Assembly: GCF_013404075.1 (NCBI RefSeq)
Contig: NZ_JACBJQ010000018.1
Span: 1-64,000 of the forward strand
Direction: 5' to 3'
Source: Mycolicibacterium vinylchloridicum
GTDB lineage: Bacteria; Actinomycetota; Actinomycetes; Mycobacteriales; Mycobacteriaceae
Length of the DNA: 64,000 nucleotides
Shown: positions 49,997-58,551 of the stretch, piece after piece
How the letters are laid out: each line of letters begins with the position of its first letter
Position numbering within the stretch: position 1 is the stretch's first letter
Made by a program: the position numbers and the translations under genes
The notes under the pieces: model-generated
Database searches by the model: none
What the model saw: only the letters and a program-made list of their open reading frames with translations
What the model was told of the DNA's origin: nothing

Positions 49997-50959
49997 TCAG
50001 CTGCCCTGGAACACCTTGCGGTAGCTCGACGGTGACATGCCCAGACCACGGCGCAGATGGTGGCGCAGGTTGGCGCCCGAGCCGAGGCCGGCACGGCGGG
50101 CCACCTCGTCGACGGGCAGGTCGTGGGTTTCCAGCAGTTCGCGGGCCAACTCGACGCGCCGGCTACGCACCCACCCGCCGGGCGACTGCCCGGTCTCCTC
50201 ACGGAACCGGCGGCAGAATGTGCGTGCGCTCATCCGGGCGTGCCGGGCCAGTTGTTCGATCGACAGTGGCTCGTCGAGATGATCCAGCGCCCATTGACGG
50301 GTGGCCGCCGTCGACGCGTACCCGCCCTGCTCGCCGGGGATCTGCCGGTCGATGAACTGGGCTTGACCACCTTCGCGCCACGGCGGGACGACGCAGTAGC
50401 GGGCCACTTCGTTGGCCACCGACGCGCCGTGGTCGGCGCGAATGATGTGCAGGCACAAGTCAATTCCGGCGGCCAGCCCCGCCGAGGTCAGCACGTCGCC
50501 GTCGTCGACGAACAGCACGGTCTCGTCGAGCCGCACACCGGGATGCAGCGCGCGCAGGTCGTCGGCCCAGCGCCAGTGCGTCGTGGCAGACCTGCCGTCG
50601 AGCACGCCGGCGGCGGCCAGGACGAACGCGCCGGTGCAGATCGACACCATCCGGGTGCCGGGCCGAATCGAGGCGAGCGCGGCGGCGGCGTCGGGCTCGA
50701 GCACCCCGTCCATGCGGGCGGGCCGGTACCGGGTTCCGGGGACGACGACGGTGTCGGCGCTCGCCAGCGCCTCGGGGCCCGCACCGGGCACGATCGCGTA
50801 GCCGTGCGTGGTGGCGACGGGTTCACGGCTCAATCCGCAGACCACCACGTCGTACAGCGGAGCGCCGTCGGGCCCGGAGGCCGCGCCGAACAAGAGCGGC
50901 GCGATCCCGGCGTCGAAACCGACGACCTGGTCCAGCAGCAGAACCGCCACCCGATGCAC
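49997..50959 (-). CDS. GlxA-type AraC-family regulator
   Basis: This 320-residue regulator has an N-terminal DJ-1/PfpI-like domain (residues 1-180; Cys in MVSICTGAFVLAAAG) and a C-terminal AraC domain (two helix-turn-helix units: LSIEQLARHARMSARTFCRRF and LPVDEVARRAGLGSGANLRHH). Such proteins usually sense small amino-acid-like ligands and control adjacent transport or catabolic genes. Start ATG 50959. The divergent MFS gene is the obvious target; an inverted repeat lies between. Confidence 0.92.
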   Translation of the reverse strand: MHRVAVLLLDQVVGFDAGIAPLLFGAASGPDGAPLYDVVVCGLSREPVATTHGYAIVPGAGPEALASADTVVVPGTRYRPARMDGVLEPDAAAALASIRPGTRMVSICTGAFVLAAAGVLDGRSATTHWRWADDLRALHPGVRLDETVLFVDDGDVLTSAGLAAGIDLCLHIIRADHGASVANEVARYCVVPPWREGGQAQFIDRQIPGEQGGYASTAATRQWALDHLDEPLSIEQLARHARMSARTFCRRFREETGQSPGGWVRSRRVELARELLETHDLPVDEVARRAGLGSGANLRHHLRRGLGMSPSSYRKVFQGS

Positions 50960-50970
50960 GCCGCCAGTCT

Positions 50971-51006
50971 GGCATGTTTTTGACGGATAGTGTCATTCTT
51001 GCCACT
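50971..51006. promoter_or_regulatory. Nested inverted repeats between glxA-type and MFS genes
   Basis: TGAC (50981-50984) and GTCA (50992-50995), 7 bases apart, are flanked by TGGCA and TGCCA. Together they make a 35-base nearly symmetrical element in the divergent promoter. AraC regulators normally bind direct repeats, so a different or dimeric mode is implied. Confidence 0.4.
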
Positions 51007-51040
51007 AGCCGAAGCCGCACCGGTCCGCCAGAGTGATCCG

Positions 51041-52315
51041 GTGACCTCCGCTTCCACGTCTGAGACCTCCGGTCAGCGCACCCGCACCGGTCTGCACTGG
51101 GCCTGGGTGGTGGCCGCCGTGAGCTTCTTGGCGATCCTCGGCGCGGCCGGCTTCCGATCCGTGCCCGGCGTGATGATGAACCCACTGCACCACGAATTCG
51201 GCTGGTCGCACGGTGTGGTCGGGCTGGCGATGAGTGTCAACATGATGCTGTTCGGCCTGACCGCACCGTTCGCCGCCGCCCTGATGGACCGCTTCGGCGT
51301 GCGCCCGGTGCTGGCGGCGGCACTGCTGATGATCGCGACGGGTTCGGCGGCCAGCGTGCTGATGACGGCGAGCTGGCAGCTGGTGCTGCTGTGGGGCGTG
51401 CTGGTCGGCGGCGGCACCGGCGCGATCTCGATGGGCTTCGTCGCCACCGTCGCGGTCCGGTGGTTCGAGCAGCGCCGCGGTCTGGTCACCGGTGTGCTCA
51501 CCGCCGCGAGCGCCACCGGGCAGCTGATCTTCCTGCCGATCGTCGCCGAGGTGACGACCCGCCACGGCTGGCGCTGGGCCTCGCTGATCGTCGCCGCCGC
51601 AGCCCTGGCCGTGGTGCCGCCGGTGCTGCTGCTGATGCGCAACTACCCCGCCGACAAGGGCCTGCTCCCCTACGGCGCCACGGAAGCCGTAGCGCCGCAA
51701 GTGGTTCCGGCGTCGAGCTTTCGCGCCGCGTTCGACGGCTTACTCATCGGTGCGCGGGTGCCGGCGTTCTGGCTGCTGGCAGGCAGCTTCGCGATCTGCG
51801 GTATGACGACCAACGGACTGATCGGCACTCACTTCATCCCGGCCGCCAACGATCACGGCATGCCCACCACGGTCGCGGCGGGGCTGCTGGCGACCGTCGG
51901 CGTGCTCGACGTCGCGGGCACGGTCCTGTCCGGCTGGCTCACCGACCGCGTCGATCCTCGGCTGCTGCTTGTCGTCTACTACCTTGGCCGCGGGCTGTCG
52001 CTGCTGGCGTTGCCCGCGCTGCTTTCGCCGCATGCCGAACCGGGCACCTGGGTGTTCATCATCTTCTACGGGCTGGACTGGGTGGCCACCGTGCCGCCGA
52101 CGATCGTGCTGTGCCGCGAGTACTTCGGTGCGCGTTCGCCGGTGGTGTTCGGCTGGGTGTTCGCCGCCCACCAGGTCGGCGCGGCCGTCGCGGCCGCCGG
52201 CGCGGGGCGGCTGCGCGACTTACAGGGCACCTACGATCTGGCGTTTCACCTTGCCGCCGGCCTGTGCGCGGTGGCCGCGCTGCTCTGCTGGCGGGTGCGC
52301 CGGCCAGGGCTCTGA
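51041..52315 (+). CDS. MFS transporter (monocarboxylate-porter-like)
   Basis: This 424-residue twelve-helix transporter begins after a short polar N-terminus with HWAWVVAAVSFLAILGAAGFRS, the pattern of the oxalate/formate and MCT-like branch. ALMDRFGVRPVLAAA is loop 2-3 and RWFEQRRGLVTGVLTAASATGQ the typical motif. GTG at 51041 has GAGTGA before it; GTG at 50990 would add 17 residues but overlaps the control element. It is divergent from, and probably controlled by, the GlxA-type gene. Confidence 0.82.
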   Translation: MTSASTSETSGQRTRTGLHWAWVVAAVSFLAILGAAGFRSVPGVMMNPLHHEFGWSHGVVGLAMSVNMMLFGLTAPFAAALMDRFGVRPVLAAALLMIATGSAASVLMTASWQLVLLWGVLVGGGTGAISMGFVATVAVRWFEQRRGLVTGVLTAASATGQLIFLPIVAEVTTRHGWRWASLIVAAAALAVVPPVLLLMRNYPADKGLLPYGATEAVAPQVVPASSFRAAFDGLLIGARVPAFWLLAGSFAICGMTTNGLIGTHFIPAANDHGMPTTVAAGLLATVGVLDVAGTVLSGWLTDRVDPRLLLVVYYLGRGLSLLALPALLSPHAEPGTWVFIIFYGLDWVATVPPTIVLCREYFGARSPVVFGWVFAAHQVGAAVAAAGAGRLRDLQGTYDLAFHLAAGLCAVAALLCWRVRRPGL

Positions 52316-52434
52316 CCAGCCGTTTTACCGGCCGTTTTGAGACTCACACTTTGCTGCACGTACGATTCTTCGCGGCGCGGCGGTAACGGGGACCCGCATT
52401 TCGCCGACTCCACTAGAGACTCAAAGGAGCCGAA
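52316..52434 (+). promoter_or_regulatory. Repeats upstream of the fasciclin gene
   Basis: GCCGTTTT occurs twice 12 bases apart (about 52319 and 52331). GAGACTCA occurs at 52339-52346 and again at 52416-52423, next to the ribosome site. These may be regulator sites or chance. No SigK-type promoter of the kind known for mpt70/mpt83 was recognised. Confidence 0.35.
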
Positions 52435-53226
52435 GTGAGCACTCGTACCAAGTCCCTGGGCGTCGCCGCGGCGCTGGCCGCCATCGCCGTCGCGATTCCC
52501 ACCGCAGTCCAGGCCTACGCCGATCCGACGCCCACGACCACCACCCCGGCCGCGCCGGCGACCACGACGACGATCCCGGTGCCGAGCGTGAGCACGCTGC
52601 CCGACCCGCAGGGCCCGGGCTGCGACGCCTACAAGAACCGGATCCCGGCCGGTGCCGGCTCGTTCACGAGCATGGGGACGCAGAACGCGACGGCGGCCAT
52701 CGCCGCCAACCCGGATCTGAGCACCTTCAGCGCGGCGATCTCCGGCGGGCTCAACCCGGCCGTCAACATCGTCAGCGTGATCGACGGCGGCCCGTATGTG
52801 GTGTTCGCGCCGACCAACGATGCCTTCGCCAAGCTCGACGAGGCCCAGCTGGCGGAGCTCAAGAGTGACCCGGCTCTGCTGACGTCGACGCTCTTCTACC
52901 ACCTGGTGCTCGGCTACCTCGGCCCCGACGACCTGCACGGCAAGATGCCGACGCAGCAGGGCAGCGTCGTGGACGTCACCGGCAAGGGCGGCGACATCAA
53001 GATCAACGACGACGTGAAGGTGCTGTGCGGCTACACCGCCGCGGGTGCGTACATCTACATGATCGACACGGTGCTCAGCCCCGGCGAGGCACCGACGCCG
53101 AACACGGCGTCCAGCACCACGAGCACGTCGGCCACCGAAACGACCTCGACGACGCCGACGACATCGACCTCGCTGCCGGCCGAGGCGCCGCCGACCACAC
53201 CGACGACAACGACGAAGCCGGCCTAG
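52435..53226 (+). CDS. Exported fasciclin-domain protein
   Basis: This 263-residue protein has a signal peptide (LGVAAALAAIAVAIPTAVQAYADP), a Thr/Pro linker, one FAS1 domain (residues about 65-215; YVVFAPTNDAFAKL, LTSTLFYHLVLG, GAYIYMIDTVL) and a second Thr/Ser/Pro tail. It is related to MPT70/MPT83, which take part in adhesion and host recognition. There is no lipobox, so it is probably secreted. GTG at 52435 follows AAAGGAG. Its stop shares CTAG with the next gene. Confidence 0.9.
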   Translation: MSTRTKSLGVAAALAAIAVAIPTAVQAYADPTPTTTTPAAPATTTTIPVPSVSTLPDPQGPGCDAYKNRIPAGAGSFTSMGTQNATAAIAANPDLSTFSAAISGGLNPAVNIVSVIDGGPYVVFAPTNDAFAKLDEAQLAELKSDPALLTSTLFYHLVLGYLGPDDLHGKMPTQQGSVVDVTGKGGDIKINDDVKVLCGYTAAGAYIYMIDTVLSPGEAPTPNTASSTTSTSATETTSTTPTTSTSLPAEAPPTTPTTTTKPA

Positions 53227-54020
53227 CGCGCCTTCCAGACTGGAGCACGCTTCTCGGCGAAGGCCAGCGGGCCTTCCTTGGCGTCTTCGGATTTCATCAG
53301 CGCGCCGATCTCACGCATGGTGCGCCCCCAACCGGCTTCGTCGGCGGTGATGACGCCGTCGTCCACACCGGCCGCGACGCGCTTGCTGGCCTGAACGGCC
53401 AGCGGCGCATTGACGGTTATCCGTTGTGCCAGAGCCAAAGCCGCATCGACGACGGTGCCGTCGGGCACCACTTCGTTGATCAGCCCCCACTGGTGCGCCT
53501 CGGTCGCGGTGATCGGTTCGCCGGTGAACAGCAGGTGCATGGCCACCTTGCGTGGCAACTGGTCGACGATGCGGAACACGCCACCGGCGGCGGCGACCAG
53601 GCCGCGCTTGACTTCCGGCAGGCCGAATTTGGCGCTTTCCTGCGCGACGACGAGGTCGCTGGCCAGCGCCAGTTCGGTCCCGCCGCCCAGCGCAGTGCCG
53701 TTGACCGCGGCGATGGTGGGTTTGTCGATGAAGTGGCGGACGTAACCGGCGAAGCCCCACTCCGGATGGTGCGGGTGAAAGAGGTTCTCCCGCCGCGAGA
53801 TTGCCTTGAGGTCGGCACCGGCGCAGAACGACTTGTCGCCGGAACCGGTGATCACCACGGCCCAGACATCCGCGTCGTCCTGGGCCTGCTGCAGCAAGTC
53901 ACCGACGGCGGTGCTCACCGCACCGTTGACGGCGTTACGCGCGTCGGGGCGGTTGATGGTGATGAGCGTGACGTTGCCCCGCCGCTCTGAAAGAGCGGCG
54001 GGGGTCTCGACGTCGGTCAC
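53223..54020 (-). CDS. Enoyl-CoA hydratase
   Basis: This 265-residue crotonase has intact motifs: oxyanion loop CAGADLKAI, NGTALGGGTELALASD with the first catalytic Glu, and LPEVKRGLVAAAGG with the second. It hydrates 2-enoyl-CoA in beta-oxidation. GTG at 54020 overlaps the fadA stop by one base, so the two steps are co-translated. Its 3' stop shares a CTAG with the fasciclin gene. The chain-length preference is unknown. Confidence 0.9.
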   Translation of the reverse strand: MTDVETPAALSERRGNVTLITINRPDARNAVNGAVSTAVGDLLQQAQDDADVWAVVITGSGDKSFCAGADLKAISRRENLFHPHHPEWGFAGYVRHFIDKPTIAAVNGTALGGGTELALASDLVVAQESAKFGLPEVKRGLVAAAGGVFRIVDQLPRKVAMHLLFTGEPITATEAHQWGLINEVVPDGTVVDAALALAQRITVNAPLAVQASKRVAAGVDDGVITADEAGWGRTMREIGALMKSEDAKEGPLAFAEKRAPVWKAR

Positions 54021-55177
54021 TACAGCAGCTCGAGAATGGTGGCGTTGGCCTGGCCGCCGCCCTCACACATGGTCTGCAGACCGTACTGAATGTTGTTGTC
54101 CCGCATGTGATAGAGCAGCGTGGTCAGGATGCGGGCACCGGAACCGCCCAGCGGGTGGCCCAACGCGATGGCACCACCGTTGGGGTTGAGTTTGGACTCG
54201 TCGGCGCCGATGTCCTTAAGCCAGGCCATCGGCACCGGGGCAAAGGCTTCGTTGACCTCGAACGCACCGATGTCGTCGACGCTCAGCCCCGACTTCTTCA
54301 ACGCCTTCTGGGTGGCCGGGATCGGAGCGGTCAGCATGATCACCGGGTCAGCGCCGGCCAGGGTGGCGGTGTGCACCTTCGCCAACGGCTTGAGACCCAG
54401 GTCCTTGGCCTTCTCGGCCGACATGATCAGCAGCGCGGCCGAACCGTCGGAGATCTGGCTGGAGTTGCCGGCGTGGATCACGCCGTCCTCGGAGAACGCG
54501 GGCTTGATCTTGGCCATCGACTCGACGGTGCCGCCGCGGCGGATACCGCCGTCCTCGAGCACCACGGTGTCGTTGCCGTCGGCGTCCTGGGTCTTGATGC
54601 CGACGATCTGATCCTTGAACGCGCCCGAATCCTGTGCCGCAGCAGCCTTTTCATGCGAACGCAGGGAGAACTCGTCGAGCTGGGTGCGACTGAAGCCCCA
54701 CTGCTCGGCGATCATCTCGGCGCCGATGCCCTGGTTCGGCGTCTTGGCGTAGCGCGCCTTGAACGACGCACCGTAGGGGTTGCCACCGTTCGCGAGCGAG
54801 GCGCCCATCGGCGTGCGCGACATCGACTCGACACCACCGGCGACGACGACGTCGTAGTGGCCGGCGATCACGCCGGCGACGGCGAAGTTCAGCGACTGCT
54901 GGCTGGAGCCGCACTGACGGTCCACCGTGACTCCGGCGACGGTCTCGGGCCACCCGGCGCTCAGCACCGCGGTACGGGCGATGTCGAGCGCCTGCTCACC
55001 GGCCTGCATGACACAGCCCCAGATCACATCGTCGACGAGAGCCGGGTCGACACCGGCCCGCTCGACCAGGCCGTTGAGCACCTGGGCCGACAACTCGGCG
55101 GGGTGCACCCCGGACAGTGCGCCATTGCGCTTACCGACTGGCGAACGTACCGCTTCGACAATTACCGCTTCAGCCAT
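54020..55177 (-). CDS. fadA3: Acetyl-CoA acyltransferase (thiolase)
   Basis: This 385-residue type-I thiolase cleaves 3-ketoacyl-CoA. Catalytic residues are visible: Cys89 in DRQCGSSQQ, His341 in GGAIALGHPLGGSG and Cys371 in MCEGGG. The sequence (SPVGKRNGALSGVHPAEL, QNGxGAEMIAEQWGFSR type stretches) agrees best with remembered FadA3 rather than the steroid thiolases FadA5/FadA6. ATG at 55177 follows AAAGGAG. A much longer frame continues upstream, but it only shadows the DUF3556 gene. Confidence 0.85.
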   Translation of the reverse strand: MAEAVIVEAVRSPVGKRNGALSGVHPAELSAQVLNGLVERAGVDPALVDDVIWGCVMQAGEQALDIARTAVLSAGWPETVAGVTVDRQCGSSQQSLNFAVAGVIAGHYDVVVAGGVESMSRTPMGASLANGGNPYGASFKARYAKTPNQGIGAEMIAEQWGFSRTQLDEFSLRSHEKAAAAQDSGAFKDQIVGIKTQDADGNDTVVLEDGGIRRGGTVESMAKIKPAFSEDGVIHAGNSSQISDGSAALLIMSAEKAKDLGLKPLAKVHTATLAGADPVIMLTAPIPATQKALKKSGLSVDDIGAFEVNEAFAPVPMAWLKDIGADESKLNPNGGAIALGHPLGGSGARILTTLLYHMRDNNIQYGLQTMCEGGGQANATILELL

Positions 55178-55249
55178 CGGCCTAACTCCTTTACGACGGG
55201 GTGATCTTTGGATCAAAACACACGTCGTTCGACGACCATCAAGCGGGTC

Positions 55250-55268
55250 AACCAACCGTTCGGTCAGT
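55250..55268. promoter_or_regulatory. Imperfect palindrome before fadA3
   Basis: ACCAACCGTTCGGTCAGT has the form ACnnACCG-N2-CGGTnnGT, typical of TetR-family sites. It covers the end of the DUF3556 gene and lies about 75 bases before the fadA3 start. The binding protein is not known. Confidence 0.35.
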
Positions 55269-56991
55269 CGCGCCCCGACGTGACGTGCACCGGCAGAGTG
55301 TCGTCCCACGGCTGCCGGTTCACCATGTCGGCGACATTGACATAGCCGGACTCGAACTCGCCGGTCGCGGCGTCGACGAGGCGGTACTCCTGGCGCTGCT
55401 TGTGCAGGGGCTGGCCGTCGAGCAGCACCACCCGCACCTCGCCCGGTTCGAATCCGCAGCGCTTGTGCATCGCGGCGATCAGCTGTTCGTTGTGCATGTG
55501 CCCGTCGCCGAAGTTCCAGCCGATCGCCATGCTGCAGATCCGCTCGCCGTCGGTGATCGAGTAGTCGTCCTCGTTCTCGCCTGCCATCGCCCGGTGCGCC
55601 AGGGTGAACAGGGCCTTGCCGTGGGTGTTGAACGCGCGGAATGCGTATCCCATGAACAGCGGGATCTGCGCGGCTTCCTTGCTGCCATAGAACTTTTCGA
55701 GCTGGGCGGCCGGCATGTTGGCGATCGTCACCAGGTTCTGCTCGATCTTGGCCTCGGCCGACGGCTTGACACACCACAGCGTGGTGTCCCAGTTCCCGGC
55801 GTAATAGCGCATACCGGGCAGGAAGGACACCTTGCGCGGCACCGTGTTTCCGAGAAAGACGGTGGTCGCCAATGCCAGGAACAGCAGGATCGGCCACGGC
55901 GTGGTGAGGTCGGTGATCCCGATCTGGGCGTGCGCAACGAACAGCGACAGCACCGAGAAGATCATGAAGACGTTCCACTCCAGCGGCACACCCATCGGGA
56001 TGGCCGACAGGATGCCGAGATGGAAGCAGACCATCACGATTGCTGCGATCGTGGTCGGCCACCCGCCGTGAGAAAAGAACAGCGCCAACGGAATCAGCAT
56101 CTCGATGGCCGTGCTGATGTGCGCCAGTATGTGCGACATCGGGCCGGGCCGAAGGTCGTCGGGGAACTTCTTGAAGAACATCCGCTTGAGGAACCGGGGC
56201 CGCACCACCGGGCTGTTGGACATCATCGTGGAGATGACGAACGGGAAGTGCCGGGTCAGCTTGGAGGTCGCCGCACCGATCCAGATCGCCATGCAGACCA
56301 GCTTGGCGGCGATGATGATGTCGACACCCGAGAACAGGAAGGCCACCGCGAACGCGCCGTACACCTCGCCGCGGGCGGCCAGGAAGATCACCTTGTCGCG
56401 CAGCCCGGCAAGCGCCAGCAGCGCCACGATCGTCGCAATCTGCCATGTCGGCAGCAGACCGACTTCGGTGCCCAGCTCCGGAATCGGGCCGGTGCCGTCG
56501 GAGAACAACGCGACGAGAATCATCACGATCAACGCCGCATAGAGCGCGATGTCGACCGGTCCGCGGTTGTCCCCCTTTGTCAGCGGCACCAGGTTGGGCC
56601 ACGGTGGCAGCCGGATCGTGTTGGGGCGCAACCAGTAGATGATCGAACCCATCGGCGGCCAGAAGCGGTTGTTCAACGGGCCGAAGCCGCAACCGAGACC
56701 GACGACCTCGAAGAGCATCGTGTAGAGCACGGCCTTCTCGTAGACGATCGGCTCCGACCACCACGACCCGATGTCGCCCAGCCCGCCGATGCCCGCGGTG
56801 GCCCAGCCGAACAGTGCGCCGACCACGACGTAGAGCAGGATTTTGATGACGTAGAACAGGTGCAGAGCGATCGGCGTGCCGAAGCCGACCTCGGCCCAGT
56901 GCCGTGCCATCGGTTTGATCTTCTCCGCGCGGGTGCCTTTGCTCCACGTCTCGAAGTCGATGACGGGCACTTCCTGCTTCAGAAATCCCAT
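55264..56991 (-). CDS. DUF3556 transmembrane protein under KstR box
   Basis: This 575-residue mycobacterial membrane protein of the DUF3556 family has about ten helices (residues 40-385) and a soluble C-terminal domain of about 190 residues (LWCVKPSAEAKIEQN, NFGDGHMHNEQLIAAMHKRCGF). The role of the family is unknown. A perfect KstR operator lies 9 bases before the ATG at 56991. On the minus strand, TAGTCT lies 6 bases before the ATG, so a leaderless KstR-repressed mRNA is likely. Sterol uptake or metabolism is the best guess. Confidence 0.85.
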   Translation of the reverse strand: MGFLKQEVPVIDFETWSKGTRAEKIKPMARHWAEVGFGTPIALHLFYVIKILLYVVVGALFGWATAGIGGLGDIGSWWSEPIVYEKAVLYTMLFEVVGLGCGFGPLNNRFWPPMGSIIYWLRPNTIRLPPWPNLVPLTKGDNRGPVDIALYAALIVMILVALFSDGTGPIPELGTEVGLLPTWQIATIVALLALAGLRDKVIFLAARGEVYGAFAVAFLFSGVDIIIAAKLVCMAIWIGAATSKLTRHFPFVISTMMSNSPVVRPRFLKRMFFKKFPDDLRPGPMSHILAHISTAIEMLIPLALFFSHGGWPTTIAAIVMVCFHLGILSAIPMGVPLEWNVFMIFSVLSLFVAHAQIGITDLTTPWPILLFLALATTVFLGNTVPRKVSFLPGMRYYAGNWDTTLWCVKPSAEAKIEQNLVTIANMPAAQLEKFYGSKEAAQIPLFMGYAFRAFNTHGKALFTLAHRAMAGENEDDYSITDGERICSMAIGWNFGDGHMHNEQLIAAMHKRCGFEPGEVRVVLLDGQPLHKQRQEYRLVDAATGEFESGYVNVADMVNRQPWDDTLPVHVTSGRD

Positions 56992-57000
56992 GGCAAAAGA

Positions 57001-57016
57001 CTAGAACGTGTTCTAG
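57001..57016 (-). promoter_or_regulatory. Perfect KstR operator
   Basis: CTAGAACGTGTTCTAG is a perfect 16-base palindrome and fits the known KstR motif TnnAACnnGTTnnA at every defined base. KstR is the TetR-family repressor of mycobacterial cholesterol catabolism. The site overlaps the likely -10 of the DUF3556 gene. The fadA3-echA pair lies downstream on the same strand and could share this transcript. Confidence 0.88.
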
Positions 57017-57169
57017 TCAGATGGGTGCGAATTCCCGCGCTGCGGGACTTGCCCCGCGATGTCGCCGTTCCGGCGACTCGGCAACCTGGTCAGCAGCTTC
57101 GCGACTCCCGTTCAACTGGCACATGTTTCGTGCAACGTTCACCAGTGATCTGCTGGCCGGCCTCGATCG
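57017..57169. other. Noncoding spacer with small hairpins
   Basis: There is no gene here. CCCGC-gct-GCGGG lies near 57036, and GTCGCCG-ttc-CGGCGAC lies at 57061-57077. Either may end the upstream transcript from 57170 before the KstR-controlled promoter begins. Confidence 0.4.
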
Positions 57170-57949
57170 TCACGGCTGCCGAATCGAAACCGACGAAGCT
57201 CCAACGGTCTCATCGAGCAGGTCTAGCACCGCCTGCCACGCCCGTGTCGCGTGCAAAGCGTGATGGCCCACGCCGGGCACGGTTGCCAGGACGTGGGTGG
57301 TGCCGCCGGTCGATGAGCCGTCAGGATGCGTCGGTGCGGCCCAAAAAGCGTGCTGCGCTCCACCGTAAACGTTGACGCGCCAATCAACTCCGGCCGCCTG
57401 AAGCGCACTGGTGAACGCGAACAGTTGATCGGGAGTGCAAATTGGATCTTCGGAGCCGGTGCACAGTAAGTAGGCTCCGCCTACGTTGATCCAGTCTTCG
57501 GCGTGGGCGGCCGGCAACCCCGGATGGATCGCGGCGAGCGCCTTGAAGGGCACTCTCGCGCGGGCGAGTTCCAGCACGATCCGGCCACCGGCACCGTATC
57601 CGAGCGCTGCGAGCCGGTCGTGGTCGGCGCCGGGGACAGCAAGCAGAACGTCGAGCGCAGCACGGCCAATGGCGTGCATACGGGTGGGGTCAGCCATCAG
57701 GGGCATGATCCGCGCCAACATCGCGTCCGGCTCGCCGAAGTACGTCCGGCCGGCGTGGTAATCCATCGCGAGCGCGATGTAGCCGTGCTTGGCGAGGTCG
57801 TCGGCGCGGCCGCGTTGGTAGTCATCGAGACCGATTCCGTCGTGTCCGACGAGCACTGCCGGCCAGGGACCGTCGCCGTCCGGCCGTGCCAGGTGAGCCA
57901 CCATCGTCAGTCCGTCGACGTCGTAGGTGACTTCGCGCGTGGAGATCAT
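57170..57949 (-). CDS. Dienelactone hydrolase-like protein lacking its nucleophile
   Basis: This 259-residue alpha/beta-hydrolase of the DLH family has the fold landmarks PAVLVGHDGIGLDDYQRGRAD, ALAMDYH and, near the end, GAQHAFW with the catalytic-type His. The nucleophile elbow, usually GYCFGG or GxSxG, reads GYGAGG, so the Cys/Ser position is Gly119. Ordinary ester hydrolysis is therefore not expected. ATG at 57949 is chosen; ATG at 57967 would add six residues. It lies downstream of doxX on the same strand. Confidence 0.82.
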   Translation of the reverse strand: MISTREVTYDVDGLTMVAHLARPDGDGPWPAVLVGHDGIGLDDYQRGRADDLAKHGYIALAMDYHAGRTYFGEPDAMLARIMPLMADPTRMHAIGRAALDVLLAVPGADHDRLAALGYGAGGRIVLELARARVPFKALAAIHPGLPAAHAEDWINVGGAYLLCTGSEDPICTPDQLFAFTSALQAAGVDWRVNVYGGAQHAFWAAPTHPDGSSTGGTTHVLATVPGVGHHALHATRAWQAVLDLLDETVGASSVSIRQP

Positions 57950-57990
57950 GCGGTCCACGCTAGCCATGCCGGTTTGGGCGAAGGTGTCGA

Positions 57991-58509
57991 TCAGCCTTTG
58001 GCCGGTGGGCGGTAGAAGATCGCCAGCTGCCCGATGCCACCGCCCAGGCCGAGCACCAGCGCGACGAGCAGTCCGCACCAGCCGTGCAGCCACGGGTAGA
58101 TCCCGGTGTCTGAGAACAGCGCGTAGTCCAGGCTGTACTTGCCGGCTCCGGTCGCGGCGAGCGCCACGGCCGCCGCCGCCAGCACCAGGTTGTACTCCCA
58201 GCCTTCCTTGACGATGAAGAAGCCGTTGTGGCGGTGCACGGTCCAGGCCGCCACCAGCATCAGCGCCACGAAACCGGCGGCCGGGACCGGCGTCAGCAGC
58301 CCCACGGCCAGCCCGATGCCGGCAGCCATCTCGGTGCTCGCCGCCACCCGCGCGTGGAAGGTGCCCGGCTTCATTCCGATGCTCTCGAACCACCCGGCGG
58401 TGCCCTTGATCCGGCCGCCGCCGAAGAACTTGTTGTAGCCGTGGGCGGCCATGGTCAGGCCGAGCACCACACGCAGGATGAGAAGTCCGACATCGTAGGC
58501 AGCAGTCAT
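57991..58509 (-). CDS. DoxX-family membrane protein
   Basis: This 172-residue protein has four helices. The DoxX signature is LLILRVVLGLTMAAHGYNKFFGGGRIKGTAGWFESIG, then EMAAGIGLAVGLLTPVPAAG. DoxX relatives in mycobacteria form redox complexes with SodA and a thiosulphate sulphurtransferase-like partner. Neither is encoded here, so its role is open. ATG at 58509. It is probably co-transcribed with the dienelactone-hydrolase-like gene 41 bases on. Confidence 0.88.
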   Translation of the reverse strand: MTAAYDVGLLILRVVLGLTMAAHGYNKFFGGGRIKGTAGWFESIGMKPGTFHARVAASTEMAAGIGLAVGLLTPVPAAGFVALMLVAAWTVHRHNGFFIVKEGWEYNLVLAAAAVALAATGAGKYSLDYALFSDTGIYPWLHGWCGLLVALVLGLGGGIGQLAIFYRPPAKG

Positions 58510-58551
58510 GGGAGTAAACCTAGAGCATCAACCCCAGCGCTGGGCAGGTGC

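Noticed and set aside
54020..56947. A 975-codon frame that would fuse the thiolase to an upstream domain
   Set aside because: The upstream part is an out-of-frame copy of the DUF3556 gene; a good ribosome site and ATG exist at 55177.
57170..58393. Fusion of DoxX and dienelactone-hydrolase frames
   Set aside because: The N-terminal part is a shifted frame of doxX; the hydrolase has its own ATG.
58533..58544. CCCAGCGCTGGG as a terminator after the DUF4214 gene
   Set aside because: A loopless palindrome leaves only a four-base stem as RNA; too weak to call.
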